From NCBI RefSeq assembly GCF_020080835.1, contig NC_058166.1:5642001-5706000 (forward strand): a DNA stretch of 64,000 bases. The letters are read 5' to 3'. Every line of letters starts with the position of its first letter. The first letter of the stretch is position 1. Source of the DNA: Cotesia glomerata. Lineage: Eukaryota > Arthropoda > Insecta > Hymenoptera > Braconidae. A model generated the notes under the pieces. The model was not told the DNA's origin. It saw nothing but the letters and a program-made list of their open reading frames with translations, and ran no database searches. Below, piece by piece: positions 11,389-23,411 of the stretch. A program made the position numbers and the translations under genes.

Positions 11389-12174
11389 CATAGCGACAAC
11401 CTCTCGGGGGTAGTCAGGGAAGTTTCCTGTGACCTTCAAACGTCGAGATCTGATAAAAACTCGATTTTTGCAAAACGGAGTGAAAACAATAACTTCCCGA
11501 TTTTTGAAAATCTTCGATTTTCTTAGCGGGAAGTTAAAAATATCGGGTTCATCTCAACATCGGCGATCAAAGTACGACGCAAGGCTTGAGCATATGCTCA
11601 ATACAATATTGTAAATGTGGATAACTCGAAAATCGTATCAATTAAGAAAAAGAAGAGATAATCATTTTAAAATTGTTGTTTTTGATCGCAAACTTGTATT
11701 TTCTATAGTTATAATTATGACTTTATATGTTATACATCGAATTCACTTATATTCTACCTGATGTCCATAAAATTTTAGAATTAACAGCTCAGAATACTCC
11801 TTTAACATCATCAAGTAGTTCACATTATTTTTCTCGACGGTAAACATAAAATATTTTGTGTTCCCGGATATTCTTAAGCCAATTATATTTGAAATTACTC
11901 CAGCAAATTTTGTTCAGGTATAAAAAAAAATTACGTTTAGTTTTGACAGACAAATATTGATGTTAAATAACAAATGATATATTTGAAGTTAGTTTATTTG
12001 CTTTTTAAATAAATTATTTTTTTTTGTTTACAAATTAAGATTAGTTATTTCTCTTATTTTCTTATTTAATATAAGTTGTAAAATAACTCACTGAATTTAA
12101 TGAAAAAACATTTTATTGCCTTCATTGTCGCATATAAAATTTCAAATCAGTTGATCGCTATAGAACTTAATGCA

Positions 12175-12660
12175 TTGAAGCGCTATCTGATGATAATATT
12201 TAATAACATGGACATCATATTTACTTTCTCCGTGGAAAAATACATGGTCGTACTAATTTTTATGACAATCGGTTGAACGGGGTGGAAGTTGATAGTTTAC
12301 AGTGCCGCCTGGTGGCGAGTTACATCAATGGGCATAGCATATTCGTTTTCTCCGTGGAAAAATATATGGTCATACTAATTTTTATGACAATCGGTTGAAC
12401 GGGGCGGAAGTCTATACTTGACATCGCTGCCTGGTGGTGAGTTACATCAATGGACATAGCATATTCGTTTTCTCCGTGGAACAATACATGGTCATACTAA
12501 TTTTTATGACAATCGGTTGAACGGGGTGGAAGTCGATACTTGACAGCGCCGCCTGGTGGCGAGTTACATCAATGGGCATAGCATATAAACCTTCTCCGTG
12601 AAAAAATACATAAACATACCAATTTTCATAATGATCGGTCAAATAGTTTCTGAGTTTATC
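12175..12660 (-). repeat. Tandem repeat, about 122-bp unit, 4 copies
   Basis: The motif TTCTCCGTGGAAAAATACAT recurs near 12,223, 12,347, 12,469 and 12,592, each followed by ACAATCGGTTGAACGGGG and CGCCTGGTGGCGAGTTACATC. The period is 122-123 bp; the outer copies are more diverged. It sits in the 5' region of the minus-strand Helitron, where such arrays are common. Confidence 0.85.
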
Positions 12661-12697
12661 GATGACATATATACAAACTTCCTCTTTTATATATATC

Positions 12698-14221
12698 CTA
12701 GCTGACCCGGCAAACGTTGTTTCGCCATGTGAATAATTTCTAGAGAATTTCTAGTGTCGAAAAAAAATTACTAACTTATTGGAAGTGTATAAGGATGTGG
12801 AATATGAGTGAAAAAGGCCTGAAGCGCTGTGAACGATGAGAGAATGTTGTTTAAAAATAACAAAACACCAAACATTAATTGTTTTAATTTATTAAAAGTA
12901 ATAATTATTTATATAATTAATTAATTACATAATATTAATCTCTTAATGCTGCAGCGTGAACAATATTTTTTGTTAGCTCGTCTAATCTCATGACTTCATT
13001 GCGTTCAGCTCGTGTATCGTCTGATTGTTCTTGACGCAATTGCGCCATTCTCACACGCGCTCCAGTATTTTCTTCCTGAACTTGTTCTTCGGTTCTTTGG
13101 GCTCTTCTATTTCGAATGCCTCTAGATTTATTTGTATCACGGCTCAAATGGGCCCCTTTGCGTTTTGTTGGCATTGTTCACTGTACAATACAAAACACAC
13201 ATAAATAGAACTGATTGAATTATTTAATTATTATATTAATCATTTATTTTATCTTTGATTACATTAAATATACATGTAAAAATAAGATAGTTTCACGAAA
13301 GCGAAAAATTTTATGTTTCTTAATTATATCGAAAATACATATTGCAGAAATAGTGAAAAAAAAAAAAATTCTGTCGAAGTTAAAGCTCTTATAAGTAAAC
13401 ACAAAAAAAAATTTCCCAATTGTAATAAAAATCTAACTTTCACCGAATTCGTTTTTTACCATTCCCAACAATATTTTCGTTATAAATAAGAAAGAATAAT
13501 TTTTGATTTTATAATAAACGTAAAAAATAATTTATACTTACAACTCAATAGCCGTTGTTTGCGGGAACTCGTGACACGTGTTGAGTATTTTAGAGGTTAT
13601 GTAAGTCACTTAATTAACTGATCGTGCGATTTACACTCAAAATTAATAATTTTATTAGTTATTAATAATTAATTATATTCAATAATATTAGTTATTAATA
13701 AATAAATAATAAAGTTACTCGAGAATATATTTGATATGAGAGTTACACTGAGATAGTAAAAATGTTTAACTACTACGCTTGAAGCATAAACACTAATAAT
13801 AGCCGAAAACTGTAGAGGTAACATCCCTACTCCGTGCTGTTTACAGGGTGAGAAGTGACACCGGTAGACACATGGAGGGGATAACTTACCAAGTGATAAT
13901 AATTGATGTTATCGAGCGGGATAGAAAATGATAAAATTATGAAAATGACTATTAAAAAGCAAGAGTTGGTGATAAAAAAGTGCAAATTTAGAGTTGTATG
14001 TATTTTTTGATGCCACATAATAAAAAAATAAAAATTTTATCAAAAAAATAAAAAAAAAACTTTTAGGGTGAACACCCCTTATCACTTAGAGGTTAGAAAA
14101 ATAGATAGTAGCCGATTCTCAGGCTTACTGAATATGTATAAAAAATTTCATGAGAATCGGTCAAGCCGTTTCGGAGGAGTATGGTAACGAACATTGTGAC
14201 ACGAGAATTTTATATATTAGA
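12698..14221 (-). mobile_element. Helitron, minus strand
   Basis: Read on the minus strand it starts A|TCTAATATATAAAATTCTC, followed by GTGTCACAATGTTCGT, a start typical of insect Helitrons, and ends CCGGGTCAGCTAG at 12,698-12,701 (CTRR rule). The 3' hairpin seen in better copies is degraded here. It carries the first 79 codons of an element protein (12,935-13,174). At 1.5 kb it is far too short for Rep/helicase, so it is non-autonomous. It directly abuts the second Helitron, head to tail. Confidence 0.7.
12935..13174 (-). CDS. N-terminal fragment of Helitron polyprotein
   Basis: 79 codons starting MPTKRKGAHLSRDTNKSRGI and ending with a stop at 12,935. It is strongly basic and then Glu/Arg-rich helical (RTEEQVQEEN, RMAQLRQEQSDD), like the extreme N-terminus of insect Helitron Rep/PIF1-like polyproteins, which are over 1,000 residues long. 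The Helitron_like_N domain, the Rep HUH motif and the helicase are all absent. The start is well placed inside a Helitron on the same strand. Without a search the family assignment stays moderate. Unlikely to be functional. Confidence 0.5.
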   Translation of the reverse strand: MPTKRKGAHLSRDTNKSRGIRNRRAQRTEEQVQEENTGARVRMAQLRQEQSDDTRAERNEVMRLDELTKNIVHAAALRD

Positions 14222-15074
14222 TAGATTCAAATATCACTTAAAGTAATTGATTGGTATAATTAATGGATATTGCCAATTGGAGTTCTTATGCAATAAATAA
14301 ATAAATAAATATTATTATTTTAATCATAGTTGTAATTTATCATATTACATGTTAAGATGAAGAGAAGAGATACGACCCCTAGATAGTTGAAAGAATCACA
14401 AATTATTAATGTAAAATTCTTACACGGAGGGAAAGATACGGAAATCATTCCTATAATTTTAATGAAATGTTTTCCTATACCATTTTAGGAGCGATTACTT
14501 AAATTATGGGAATTGTACCCATAAATTTTTGGTAAATGTTACTATAATTATGGGAATAGTTCCTATAACTATAGTTCCTATAGCTTCCCAATAACATCAT
14601 TTGAAATATGTAAAATAAGTAATGTTGTTCATATAAATAATAAAAATTACATACCTAAAAGGTGAATTTAATAAATATTCAACGTATGTATTGTAAATAA
14701 ATAATTTGTTTGGAAAATAAAATGAAATTGTAAAAATAAACAATGAATTTCCATATCTATACTTTGCTCCTCTAATTGTATAGTGAGAAAATATCCCTTT
14801 TATTATAGAAATTTTAGATTTGCTACAATATTTTTCAATATTATCTAACACAATAATAACTGAGTTGGAATAAACAATTTAAGATTTAGTACACACGTGA
14901 ATAAAAATTATGAAAAAGAAATTTTTTCACTCTAATAGTGAAAGATCAATTTTTATTTACAAAAAAAAATTTATTAGTAAAAAAATATGTAATAATTACT
15001 TTATATTTTTGATGTGATTGCTTCATTATTATGAACATAAACATTTTTATATTATTATATGCGTCATTCCCATG

Positions 15075-16872
15075 ATCCCGACCAGAAATTTAAGTTCGGC
15101 GATGGTTCGTTTCGAATTAGGCATGCCGAATTCCAAGTTCGCGCCGAACCAGGAAGCCAAAGTTGGCCCACGTCCCAGAAGTAACGCAGTCGCGAGTTTG
15201 GGCCTAACTTGGCTTTCGACTTAGGCGGTGGTTTTGAAACCACACTTGCTGGTGACTCTCCAAGCCTCATTCGGTCCGAATTTGGCTACCTAACTAGGCA
15301 GCAATTCAGAAACTAAATTCGCACGGAAGAATCCAAATTAAATCCTTTTTTTGTTTTTAGCTATTTTTATTATACAGCAAAAATTAATAATAATGAATGC
15401 TTATTTTTTTTAATTTACTTTTTAAATTTTAAATATAAATATCGACTTTAGGACAAAATTTTTTAAATATTAAATAAATAAAAAAAATTTTTTTTTTTAT
15501 TTAGTATTATTTTTTTTATATTTTTGGTCATTTTTTTCGCTTTTTAGAATTTTTCTTACTATGAATTTTTTTTTTATTGGTCGATTTTATGGGTCAAGGG
15601 AGAAGGAGATGATGGAGTTAGAGATACATTAGTCACACACAACACTTAAATTTACCTCACACTCGCCTTAAGAATAATTATAATTAATAATTATTAAAAA
15701 TTTTACATGTCGAATACGAGACTCGAACATTGTACCCGACGCACGAGAGCCCTATACCATACCGCGACGCTACGCCGATGATGAGCGACCTCTTGTCTCA
15801 AGATACTTATAAGCCCGACACTTCGGCAAACATTCGGTTACCGTTGCAACGGTCGAGTTAGGAATTCCGATATTATAAGTGAGGACTTGCCACAGACTTA
15901 CCTAGTCAAGTTTCATTTTGATAGACCAAGCTTCAGAACACCTTTAGTTACTGTTCGGTAAGCTTTTGGTTACCGTTATCTCGTATCAATTTGGCAATTC
16001 ATGGCGTACCGAACGTAGGCATTGCCATAGTTTTGTCTAAATGAGCCCGAGCTCGGAGAATCAAACTTCGGTAATCCTTGGGTTACCGTTATTTCATACC
16101 AGTTTGGGAATCCATGACATATCGAGCTTAGGCATTGCCACAGGTTTGCCTAAATGGGCCTGAGCTTGGTGAATCGAACTTTGGTAAGCCTCTTTGGTTG
16201 CCGTTATTTCATAACAGTTTGGCAATCCATGACATACCGAACTTAGGCATATCCACAGTTTTGCCTAAAGAAGCTCAATCGTGGTATGCTAAGTTTCGGT
16301 AAACCTTTGGTTACCATTATTTCATAACAGTTTTGCAACCCATGAAATGCCGAACTTAGGCATTTCCATAGGTTTTCCGAAGTGAGTCCGAACTTGGTGA
16401 ACCAAACTTTGGTAAGCCTTTGGTTACTGTTATTTCATAACAGTTTGGCAATCCATGATATACCGAACTTAGGCATTTCCACAAGTTTGCCTAAGTAAGC
16501 CCGAGCTTGGTGAACTAAACTTCGGTAAGCCTTTGGTTACCGTTATTTTGTACTAATTAGGCAATCCATGACATGCCGAACTTAGGTATTGCCACAGGTT
16601 TGCCTAAGTGAGCCCGAGCTTGGTGAACCAAACTTCGGTAAACCTTTGGTTACCGTTATTTCGTACTAATTAGGCAATCCATTATATGCTGAACTTAGGC
16701 AGTGCCAAACTATTACGAGATTATATTGAATGTGGAATTCTTTTGGCATACCAATGTTCGGCTTGCCTAATTTAAAACAAATAAGATTTGAATTGGGCTA
16801 GCCTAAGTTCGGAAAGCCAACTTCGCCCCGAACTGATTTTTCGGCATGCCTCACTAAATTTCTAGTCGGGAT
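15075..16872. mobile_element. Nested TIR element with ATCCCGACYAGAAATTTA ends
   Basis: Left end ATCCCGACCAGAAATTTAAG and right end CTAAATTTCTAGTCGGGAT are inverted repeats. Next to both ends are GC-rich inverted motifs built on GTTCGG, AGGCATGCCGAA and GGCTAGCC. The interior carries a seven-copy tandem array. It shares the design of the elements at 26 and 47,619 (short TIR plus GC-rich iterated subterminal motifs) but not their motif sequence. No coding frame of note. Confidence 0.65.
15834..16705 (+). repeat. Tandem repeat, about 113-bp unit, 7 or more copies
   Basis: TTGGTTACCGTTATTTC recurs at about 15,971, 16,083, 16,196, 16,309, 16,422, 16,536 and 16,648, each followed by GGCAATCCATGACATACCGA, TTAGGCATTGCCACAG and TTTGCCTAAGTGAGCCC. 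The period is 112-114 bp. The first unit is the most diverged. The units contain the same ACTTAGGCA and TTCGG motifs as the ends of the host element, suggesting amplification from its own subterminal sequence. Confidence 0.9.
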
Positions 16873-17144
16873 ATTATAGAAACCATTCCTATAATATTAT
16901 AGGAACCATTCCAATAATATTATAGGAACCATTCCTTTAATAATATAGGGACCATTCCTATAATATTATAGGAACCATTCCCATAATATATTGAAGCTAT
17001 TTCATTATTGTATAGGAATGTTTCCAATAAACTATGGGTATGGTTCCCATAATGAGCATAGGATTATTACCTATAATGATCATTTTATTATAGGAACCAT
17101 TCCCATAATTTTTGGAAAGGTTTCTATAAAATTCTCTCCGTGTA

Positions 17145-18546
17145 GTTTCCATGGGACTAGATTTCTTGACTCAATATCAAATTGTTTGTTTACGACAAAA
17201 TAAGTCAACTTTACGGCAACTAAATAAATTGTATTATAAGAAGTTAATAAAAGTCAACATCTTAGGTAAAATCGACGACTAATTGATAACTTCGAAGAAA
17301 ATTAAGTCAAAACAAATCAAAATAAAGATTTTTTTTCGACCCGGCACAATTCGTCAAAATATAGTTATAAGTATTATTAATTTTTTAGAGTGTATATTGG
17401 GATAAATTATTTCTGTGCACACAAGAGTGAGTCCTGTATTTTATTACGCTCACTACGATTAAAACACGTCAAACTATATTTACTTTTAATAAATACTTTT
17501 GCTAAATAAAAATCCATTGTATTTATTTTTTTCGTGTATATAAATAAGTTGTCTTCTTAAGTGGAGATGTTACATTCAATATTTCAATTGCTTTATATAG
17601 TATGATTTTTAATAAAACTTTTCATAAGTCAAAAAATAATCATAAATTTAGTTTTCGAAAATCAATTCATCTTAATTTGGAAAATTTAGATGGCTGTGAA
17701 AGTATAATTATCGATTAAGAGCGTACGAATATTCAAACTTTACATTCATTCAAGACGACTCGAATGGAATGATTTGAAAATATTTCAAAATATACTTCAA
17801 TGACAACTTCAAAGTATATTTTTTAAATTCTTAAAAATACACAAATCAAAAAAGGCTTTCTCGAACTAACACTAAGAAAAAGCGATTCAAATCAAGAAAA
17901 ATAATTTTTTCAAAATTTGATTTTTGTTTCGAGATATTCAACTCTCGTAATTCAAGAAATTGACTATTGAATCGAAAAATAAATATCTAGGACTATATTT
18001 GACTATATTTAAAAAAGATAACCGACACCTCATTCATAAATTTCATTAAAAAAATAAGTAAAGTTTTTTGTTGAAATTAAAGTTTCAAAAATCACTGGCG
18101 AAAAAAATATCGAAAAAAATCAGATAAACCTCTCTCATCTGAAGCGATAACATAAAAAATTATGAAGAAAATCGGAACTGTAAAATTTAAACGGTGTCTG
18201 ATTTGGCGTGGAATGCCTAATAAATAAAAATTTTGTAGAGAAATAAAAATTATACAGAGAATTCGAAAAGATATTAATGATAGAAAATTTTTTTGTTGTA
18301 TTTCAGTCAAACAGCGCTTCTGATTAGATGATGATAATTAGATAATTTTATTTTAAAATTTTATAATTTTATTAATCAATTAGATGATAAGATATCAAAT
18401 CAAGTTTGATAAATAACAATGCATCGTTTATTTCAAGTCTGATGAATTGTATGTGGAAGTTAAGGATTAGGTTTTAAAAAAATATATTTAAGAAAAAAAA
18501 TTTGTTTTAGCATGTCGCAGCTCTAATTACGTTATCAATCATTTTC
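17145..18546. other. AT-rich DNA, no gene recognised
   Basis: No coding signal on either strand. Around 17,820-17,960 there are TTCAAGAAA/TTTCTTGA-type motifs that may be remnants of the CACAGAAA TIR family. Confidence 0.35.
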
Positions 18547-18691
18547 AACTTCCCGCTAAAAAAATCAATGATTTTCGAAGAATCGGGAAGTTATTAGTTT
18601 TATCCCGTTTTGCAAAAATTGATTTCAATAGATCTCGGCGTTTTGAAGCCCTAAGAAGCTTTCCTGACTATTTTTATGATGATGTCCATAC

Positions 18692-18733
<42 letters not shown>

Positions 18734-19093
18734 AAACCTCTTATAACTTCTGAACGACTTGACCGATTTGATCGCAGTTGGTGTCATTCGAAAGGGCTTC
18801 GCCAAACTTAGATTTCTTTTAAGTTGGAACCAATTCGGACCAGTAGATTTTGAGAAATTGCGAAAAATGTGAAAAAAAAGTTGATTTTTTCTTTCATTTT
18901 TTCAAGATATCTCCGAATTGGCTGAACCGATCGAACTCAAAAACTAATCAGTTCTTAACCTTGAAAACCCGCTTCGATCGCCACCAATTGCGTCAGAATC
19001 GGTTGATGCGTTCGTGAGATATCGTTGTCGAAAAAAATCGAAAAAAGTGTTTTTTTTTGTAATAACTCCGAAATGTTTCATCAGATCAATTTT
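18547..19093 (-). mobile_element. HINE-like repeat, copy B, truncated
   Basis: Minus-orientation terminal hairpin AACTTCCCGCTAA...ATCGGGAAGTT at 18,547-18,595, then (TG)n at 18,696-18,731, the conserved GTGTCATTCGAAAGGGCTT block and one internal unit. It stops where copy C begins (19,094). The remainder does not resume after copy C, so B is truncated there or the two are a head-to-tail pair. Confidence 0.6.
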
Positions 19094-19945
19094 TAACTTC
19101 CCGCAAAAAAAATCGAAGATTTTCAAAAATCGGGAAGTTATTGGTTTTACCCCGTTTTTCGAAAATCGAGTTTTCATCAGATCTCGACGTTTTGAGGTCC
19201 TAGGAAGCTTCCCTGAATGTTTTCGCGATGATGTCCGTATGTCTGTATGTATGTATGTATGTGTGTGTGTATGTATGTATGTATGTATGTATGTAACCCT
19301 TTTATAACTATTGGACGGCTTGACCGATTTCATCGCGGTTGGTGCCATTCGAAAGGGCTTGACCAAACTTAGATTTTAAATACACTTTGAACCGATTCGG
19401 ACCGGTGAATTTTTAGAAATCTCAAAAAAACTACTAAAAAAAATTTTTTCAAATGTGGTTTTTTTGGAATTATATACTTTTAAATGGCTTCACCGATCAT
19501 TTCCAAAATCTAATCAGCTCTTAAGATAAAAAAACCACGTCGATCACCACAAGCCCGGTCAAAATCGGTTGACATTTCACGTTCGTGAATTATCGTTGTC
19601 GAAAAAAAACCGAAAAAATTGTTTTTTCGGAATTACTTCGAAATTCCTGGCTCGATCGATTTAAACTTGGAAATTCTTCATGGGGGTTTAAAAACTGCGT
19701 TGAATGCCGCCAACCGCTTGAAAATCGGTTCATTTATTCAAAAGTTATTGCCCTTTGAAAATTCAAACAATTGTGTTTTATTAAACTGCTATTAGAGTTT
19801 TGAGCTCGATGAGCTCAAAGTAACACTAAAATCATATTTTTGAGCTCGAAGAGCTCAAAAAAGTAATTAGTGAAATTTTGAGCGCTTAAGAATAGAATTA
19901 GTGGGAAGTTGCAGGGATGGCCTTTAGGGTCAACCTTTTTTCTAA
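19094..19945 (-). mobile_element. HINE-like repeat, copy C
   Basis: Terminal hairpin AACTTCCCGC...CGGGAAGTT at 19,094-19,139; the microsatellite has become a GTAT/TG mix (19,240-19,295). The conserved GGTGCCATTCGAAAGG block, GAGCTC hairpins (19,803-19,860) and GGGAAGTTGCAGGGATGGCC end (to CTAA at 19,945) follow in the usual order. It lies immediately against copy B in the same orientation. Confidence 0.65.
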
Positions 19946-21869
19946 TTTTTTTCTATGGAAAATGATTAAGAAAATTTCTATACATTAAAAAATTAATTTA
20001 TTTGCTACTAAATTTTGCGTCTTGCTAATAGATTAGGTAATAAATTAATGTAATTTTTATACCCATTTACATAATGATTATACTTACAATTATGATTTAA
20101 ACGTTTCAGTTTTAAGGTATATACTCCTTATCCGCGATCTTCAAGTCTTTAAAACAAGGGAAAAGCAGCATATGTATTTATAGGTAGAAAAATTCTATTA
20201 AACTATTTATTTTCAAGGTTAAATTCTTACAATTATTCAACCTGTTTTATTGAGTAATCAAATGAGTAACCTACAACAGTGAAAGTATAGTTATCCTACA
20301 GCACGTATACTGGAGTCAATTATTTCTATAAAATATATTTAATAAATCATTTTTCATTGATTTTTCTATTGATGGTGGCGATATAAATTTCTATTGTTAT
20401 TAGAAAAAAAAAACTGTGGACTGAAATATTTATTTATTTTTTTATTGTATAAAACACAAGAATAATTATAATTATTATTTGTTTAAAATCATAAAATAAT
20501 TTTTTGGAAGATTTTTAAATTAACATTAACATAATCTTTTTAAATTATTGAAAAATTTTAATCTTAATTTTTTTTCGAAAATTTCGCACTTTATCGAAAT
20601 TTCTTAATTATTATTTATCTTTTAACGCTTAGATTATGATATTTTAATAATATAATATATATTATCTGGCGAAAGCTTGGTATAATTATATTAACGACGT
20701 TGAAAATTTTTGTTTTTTCTCTTATTTTTGTAAAAATAGATTTGCTAATGATGTATGGTAATTACTATGTAATCATCCCTACACTTAGCGGTGTGTGTTT
20801 TACTAGTATTCTTTTTTTTCAACGAGATAACTCAATTTTCTTCATCAACTATTTATTTCTTTGCAAATTTTTTAATAATGTGTTCAGAAGACTCAATTGT
20901 TTGAGTTGCATTACATCTCACTGCTATATAAGCACGCTAACTTTTTTTATTGTCATTATACAGTCCTAACTAAACCAGTGCTGTGACTTTTTCTTCGTAG
21001 AGGAGCGGGAAGAGACATCTTTTAATTTCACGAATCTACAGTGGTTTGAAATCATTTTGCACTCGATTTAAAGAATTTAAAAAAATGAGAAAAATATGAC
21101 ATTGTGGTTATAAAAGTAGTACAAAAAATATAAGTTACTAAAAGTTAGTTTAAAAAAAGTTAAATTTTGAACTGTACTTGATAGAGCTAACTAGATTTCA
21201 AATTTGTCAAATTTTTTACGGATACTATATCTATAGATAGTCTTTTTAACACACTATTGTGTTATTTTTACGTACTATTTGTGTAAATATCACGCAAAAT
21301 TTTTTACTGTAAAAAAACGTTCACTTTGTAAGGAGATTAGATTACTAGAAACATTTTTTATTGACGAAAGCCCGATCTTATTCGGTGAATCTGTTCAAGA
21401 GATACAAAGTATATCGCTATACCTTTCCCTTTGACTTGTACATAAGTAAATGGAAGAATAAGAACACAAAAATCTATCAGAGCATCTAATGAAATATTGT
21501 ACTAATTACAAAAATTATCTTTCAAAATTTCAAATTTCAGATTAAAAGTTAATTCGGTGAGTTGATTTGTAAATAATTTTTAATTGAAAAAATGATACTA
21601 TATTTATGAGAATATCGCGTTGAAGCTAATGATATTTCGTTAAATTTGAAGTACTAAACTAATATTTTGTAAAAAAATTTAGCGAAAAAATAAACTTTAA
21701 TTTACATTTCGTACTTTTTATTTTAGAATAGGTTTTACCACTTTAATAATAGTTTGACGTTGACTGTAAAAAAACAGTTTCAAGAAATATACTCATGCTG
21801 AAAAAATGATTCTTAAGTTTACTGAAAATATTATAAATTAATATAATTTTTACAGATAAAATTATGTAA
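19946..21869. other. AT-rich DNA, no gene recognised
   Basis: The longest frame (89 codons at 20,700) is Phe/Ile-rich and looks incidental. At 21,240-21,316 a short sequence with TTGTGTTATTTTTACG and ACGCAAAATTTTTTACTGTA resembles one end of the ACTGTG/TGACGC MITE family described at 28.6, 30.1 and 50.6 kb. Confidence 0.35.
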
Positions 21870-22654
21870 CAACTACCTATTTTTTTCTTTAAAATTTACA
21901 GATAAATTTTGTGAAATCTACAAGAGTATTGTGTTATCGTTGGAGAGTAATTTCTTGAATTATAATTAAGTTTAATTCTAAATAAAAACTGTAAATAATG
22001 ATCCGTTAATAGACAATTTCAAATTTTCATTGTACGAGAATAAATAATTTTTTTACTGATGATAAAAAATAATTTGTCTATAAGTATAATGTAAAAAAAT
22101 CAGAAAAATTAAAATTTTAGAAAAAATTCAAAAAGGTGATATAAATTAATTTGCAATGATGCTGACCTGACAAGCTCTTTTTAATTAATTACGATCAATT
22201 TTCAGTAATAATGACAAAAAAATTCTATTATAATTACAGAAAAAATTCTGTCATTGTTACAGAAAAATTCTGTTATACATTGTAAAAAATCGGGAGTGAA
22301 TTTTACTCTTTATTCACTTCCATCACTTGAAGTACCGGAGTGAAGTATTTCAACACTTTGCGTTCGGAGTGAATCCAGAGTTTTTTCAGCGGAGTGATTC
22401 TGGAGTGAATCTGGATTCTAATCCGAAAAACATTCAAGTACGGAATCCTTACACTAAAATAAATTTAGTTAACTCTGATACAAGTTTTACGTCGCTAATC
22501 ATTTTATTTTTCATCGGTGTAAAATATATATTTATCTATAATATTTGTGAAATATATAAAATATCTTAAAAATTCATGTGAGTACCCAAATAAAAGGACT
22601 CAATGAGTGTAATATCGAAATAAGCTCATTGTCTTGTCTTATACCCAGGAAAAA

Positions 22655-23411
22655 TACCCAGAAAAAAAGGTTCATTTGAACCAAGAAAATATTTTTCTTC
22701 CTAATTATTTTCTTGAGCGAAAAAAAAATTTTTTTTTGACACAAGAAATTTCACTTATTTTAACAAAATTAATTCTCTTGCTTTAAGAAATACGTATCTT
22801 GATTCAAGAAAATTTATTTAAGCCAAGAAAATCTTTATGTTTTGAGAAAATTCAGCCTATTGCTCCAAAAAATTTAGTTCTTGATAGAAGTAAATTTTCT
22901 TGTCTTGAAAAAATTTCTCTCTTGCTCCAAAAAAATAATCATTTTTTTTCATTCAATATGGATAATTGCATGGTAAAATAATATAAAATGGGTATCAAAT
23001 ATTCAAGAGAAAAATTTTTTCAAGGTGAGAAAATTTTTTTCTCAGCTGAAGTAGGTGGCGCTGCTTCCCTAAAGTATCTAAAAATTTTGATCAAATACAA
23101 AAATTTATTGTATCAAGTATTTATGATAATTTAAATTAAGAAAAAATTACTTCCACCAAGAATAGAATTTCAAAAAAAATGTTTACTTTGGCCAACACAA
23201 CTTCGCTCTGAAAAAAAGTATAAGTCCTATCGCAATACGTTTAAGTGTATGGCTTATACCCATGTTAAATGCGCCATCTGTATGTCATACGCTTAAACGC
23301 ATTGCGATAGGACTTAAACTTTTTTTTCAGTGCGGTCTTCTTTCAGGCACCCGAAAATTTTTTTGAGCCAACAATTTTGCTTTCCAGTCAAGAAATTTTT
23401 CTTTCTGTGTA
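22655..23411. mobile_element. TIR element with CAGAAAAAAA ends and CAAGAAAA motifs
   Basis: Ends ATACCCAGAAAAAAAGG and TTTTTCTTTCTGTGTAT. The left half has many AGCCAAGAAAATTT/TTCTTGATTCAAG motifs in opposing orientations. It belongs to the same general family as 24,891-26,574. A short palindromic MITE is inserted at 23,208. Confidence 0.5.
23208..23330. mobile_element. Palindromic MITE, about 45-bp arms
   Basis: CTGAAAAAAAGTATAAGTCC...CAATACGTTTAAGTGTATG and its complement CATACGCTTAAACGCATTG...GGACTTAAACTTTTTTTTCAG. Only about four mismatches per arm, so it is a young hairpin. The spacer of about 30 bases contains GCGCCATCTG. Confidence 0.8.

Larger units (their letters stand above)
10280..11541 (+). 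mobile_element. HINE-like repeat, copy A (plus orientation)
   Basis: Starts TTAGGAAAACGGTTGACCCT and ends GCGGGAAGTTAAAAA. The motif AACTTCCCGCTAA occurs near both ends as subterminal inverted repeats. In order: two GAGCTC hairpin units (10,391-10,450), diverged internal unit (about 10,610-10,770), conserved block CCCTTTCGAATGGCAC (10,876), (AC)n from 10,950, and a terminal hairpin (AACTTCCCG...CGGGAAGTT, 11,493-11,535). Subterminal inverted repeats, internal microsatellite, 3' hairpin and insertion in T/A-rich sites are the layout of Helentron-derived HINE/DINE-1 elements; the assignment is inferred. A retrotransposon fragment splits its (AC)n. Confidence 0.6.
10053..12697 (-). mobile_element. 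Helitron-like element, minus strand, interrupted
   Basis: Read on the minus strand, the 3' end at 10,053 shows the classic Helitron terminus: a hairpin (AGCCCG-loop-CGGGCT at 10,063-10,080) then GGGTTCGCTAG followed by T in the flank. The 5' end is placed near 12,697, where TATATATAAAAGAGGAAG begins, followed by a 122-bp tandem array. A HINE-like repeat (10,280-11,541) is inserted. Only a short coding remnant survives, so this copy cannot move by itself. Confidence 0.55.
14421..17144. mobile_element. TIR element with TACACGGAG ends and ATTATAGGAACCATTCC repeats
   Basis: Left end TACACGGAGGGAAAG (14,421), right end AATTCTCTCCGTGTA (17,144). Both inner flanks hold many oppositely oriented copies of TATAGGAACCATTCC (for example 14,445-14,590 on the left, 16,876-17,110 on the right), so the transcript would fold heavily. 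No transposase. It is interrupted by the element at 15,075-16,872, inserted within one of these repeats. Confidence 0.6.

Noticed and set aside
15834..16705. CRISPR-like array
   Set aside because: Units are contiguous 113-bp tandem repeats with no variable spacers, in an evident eukaryotic transposon.
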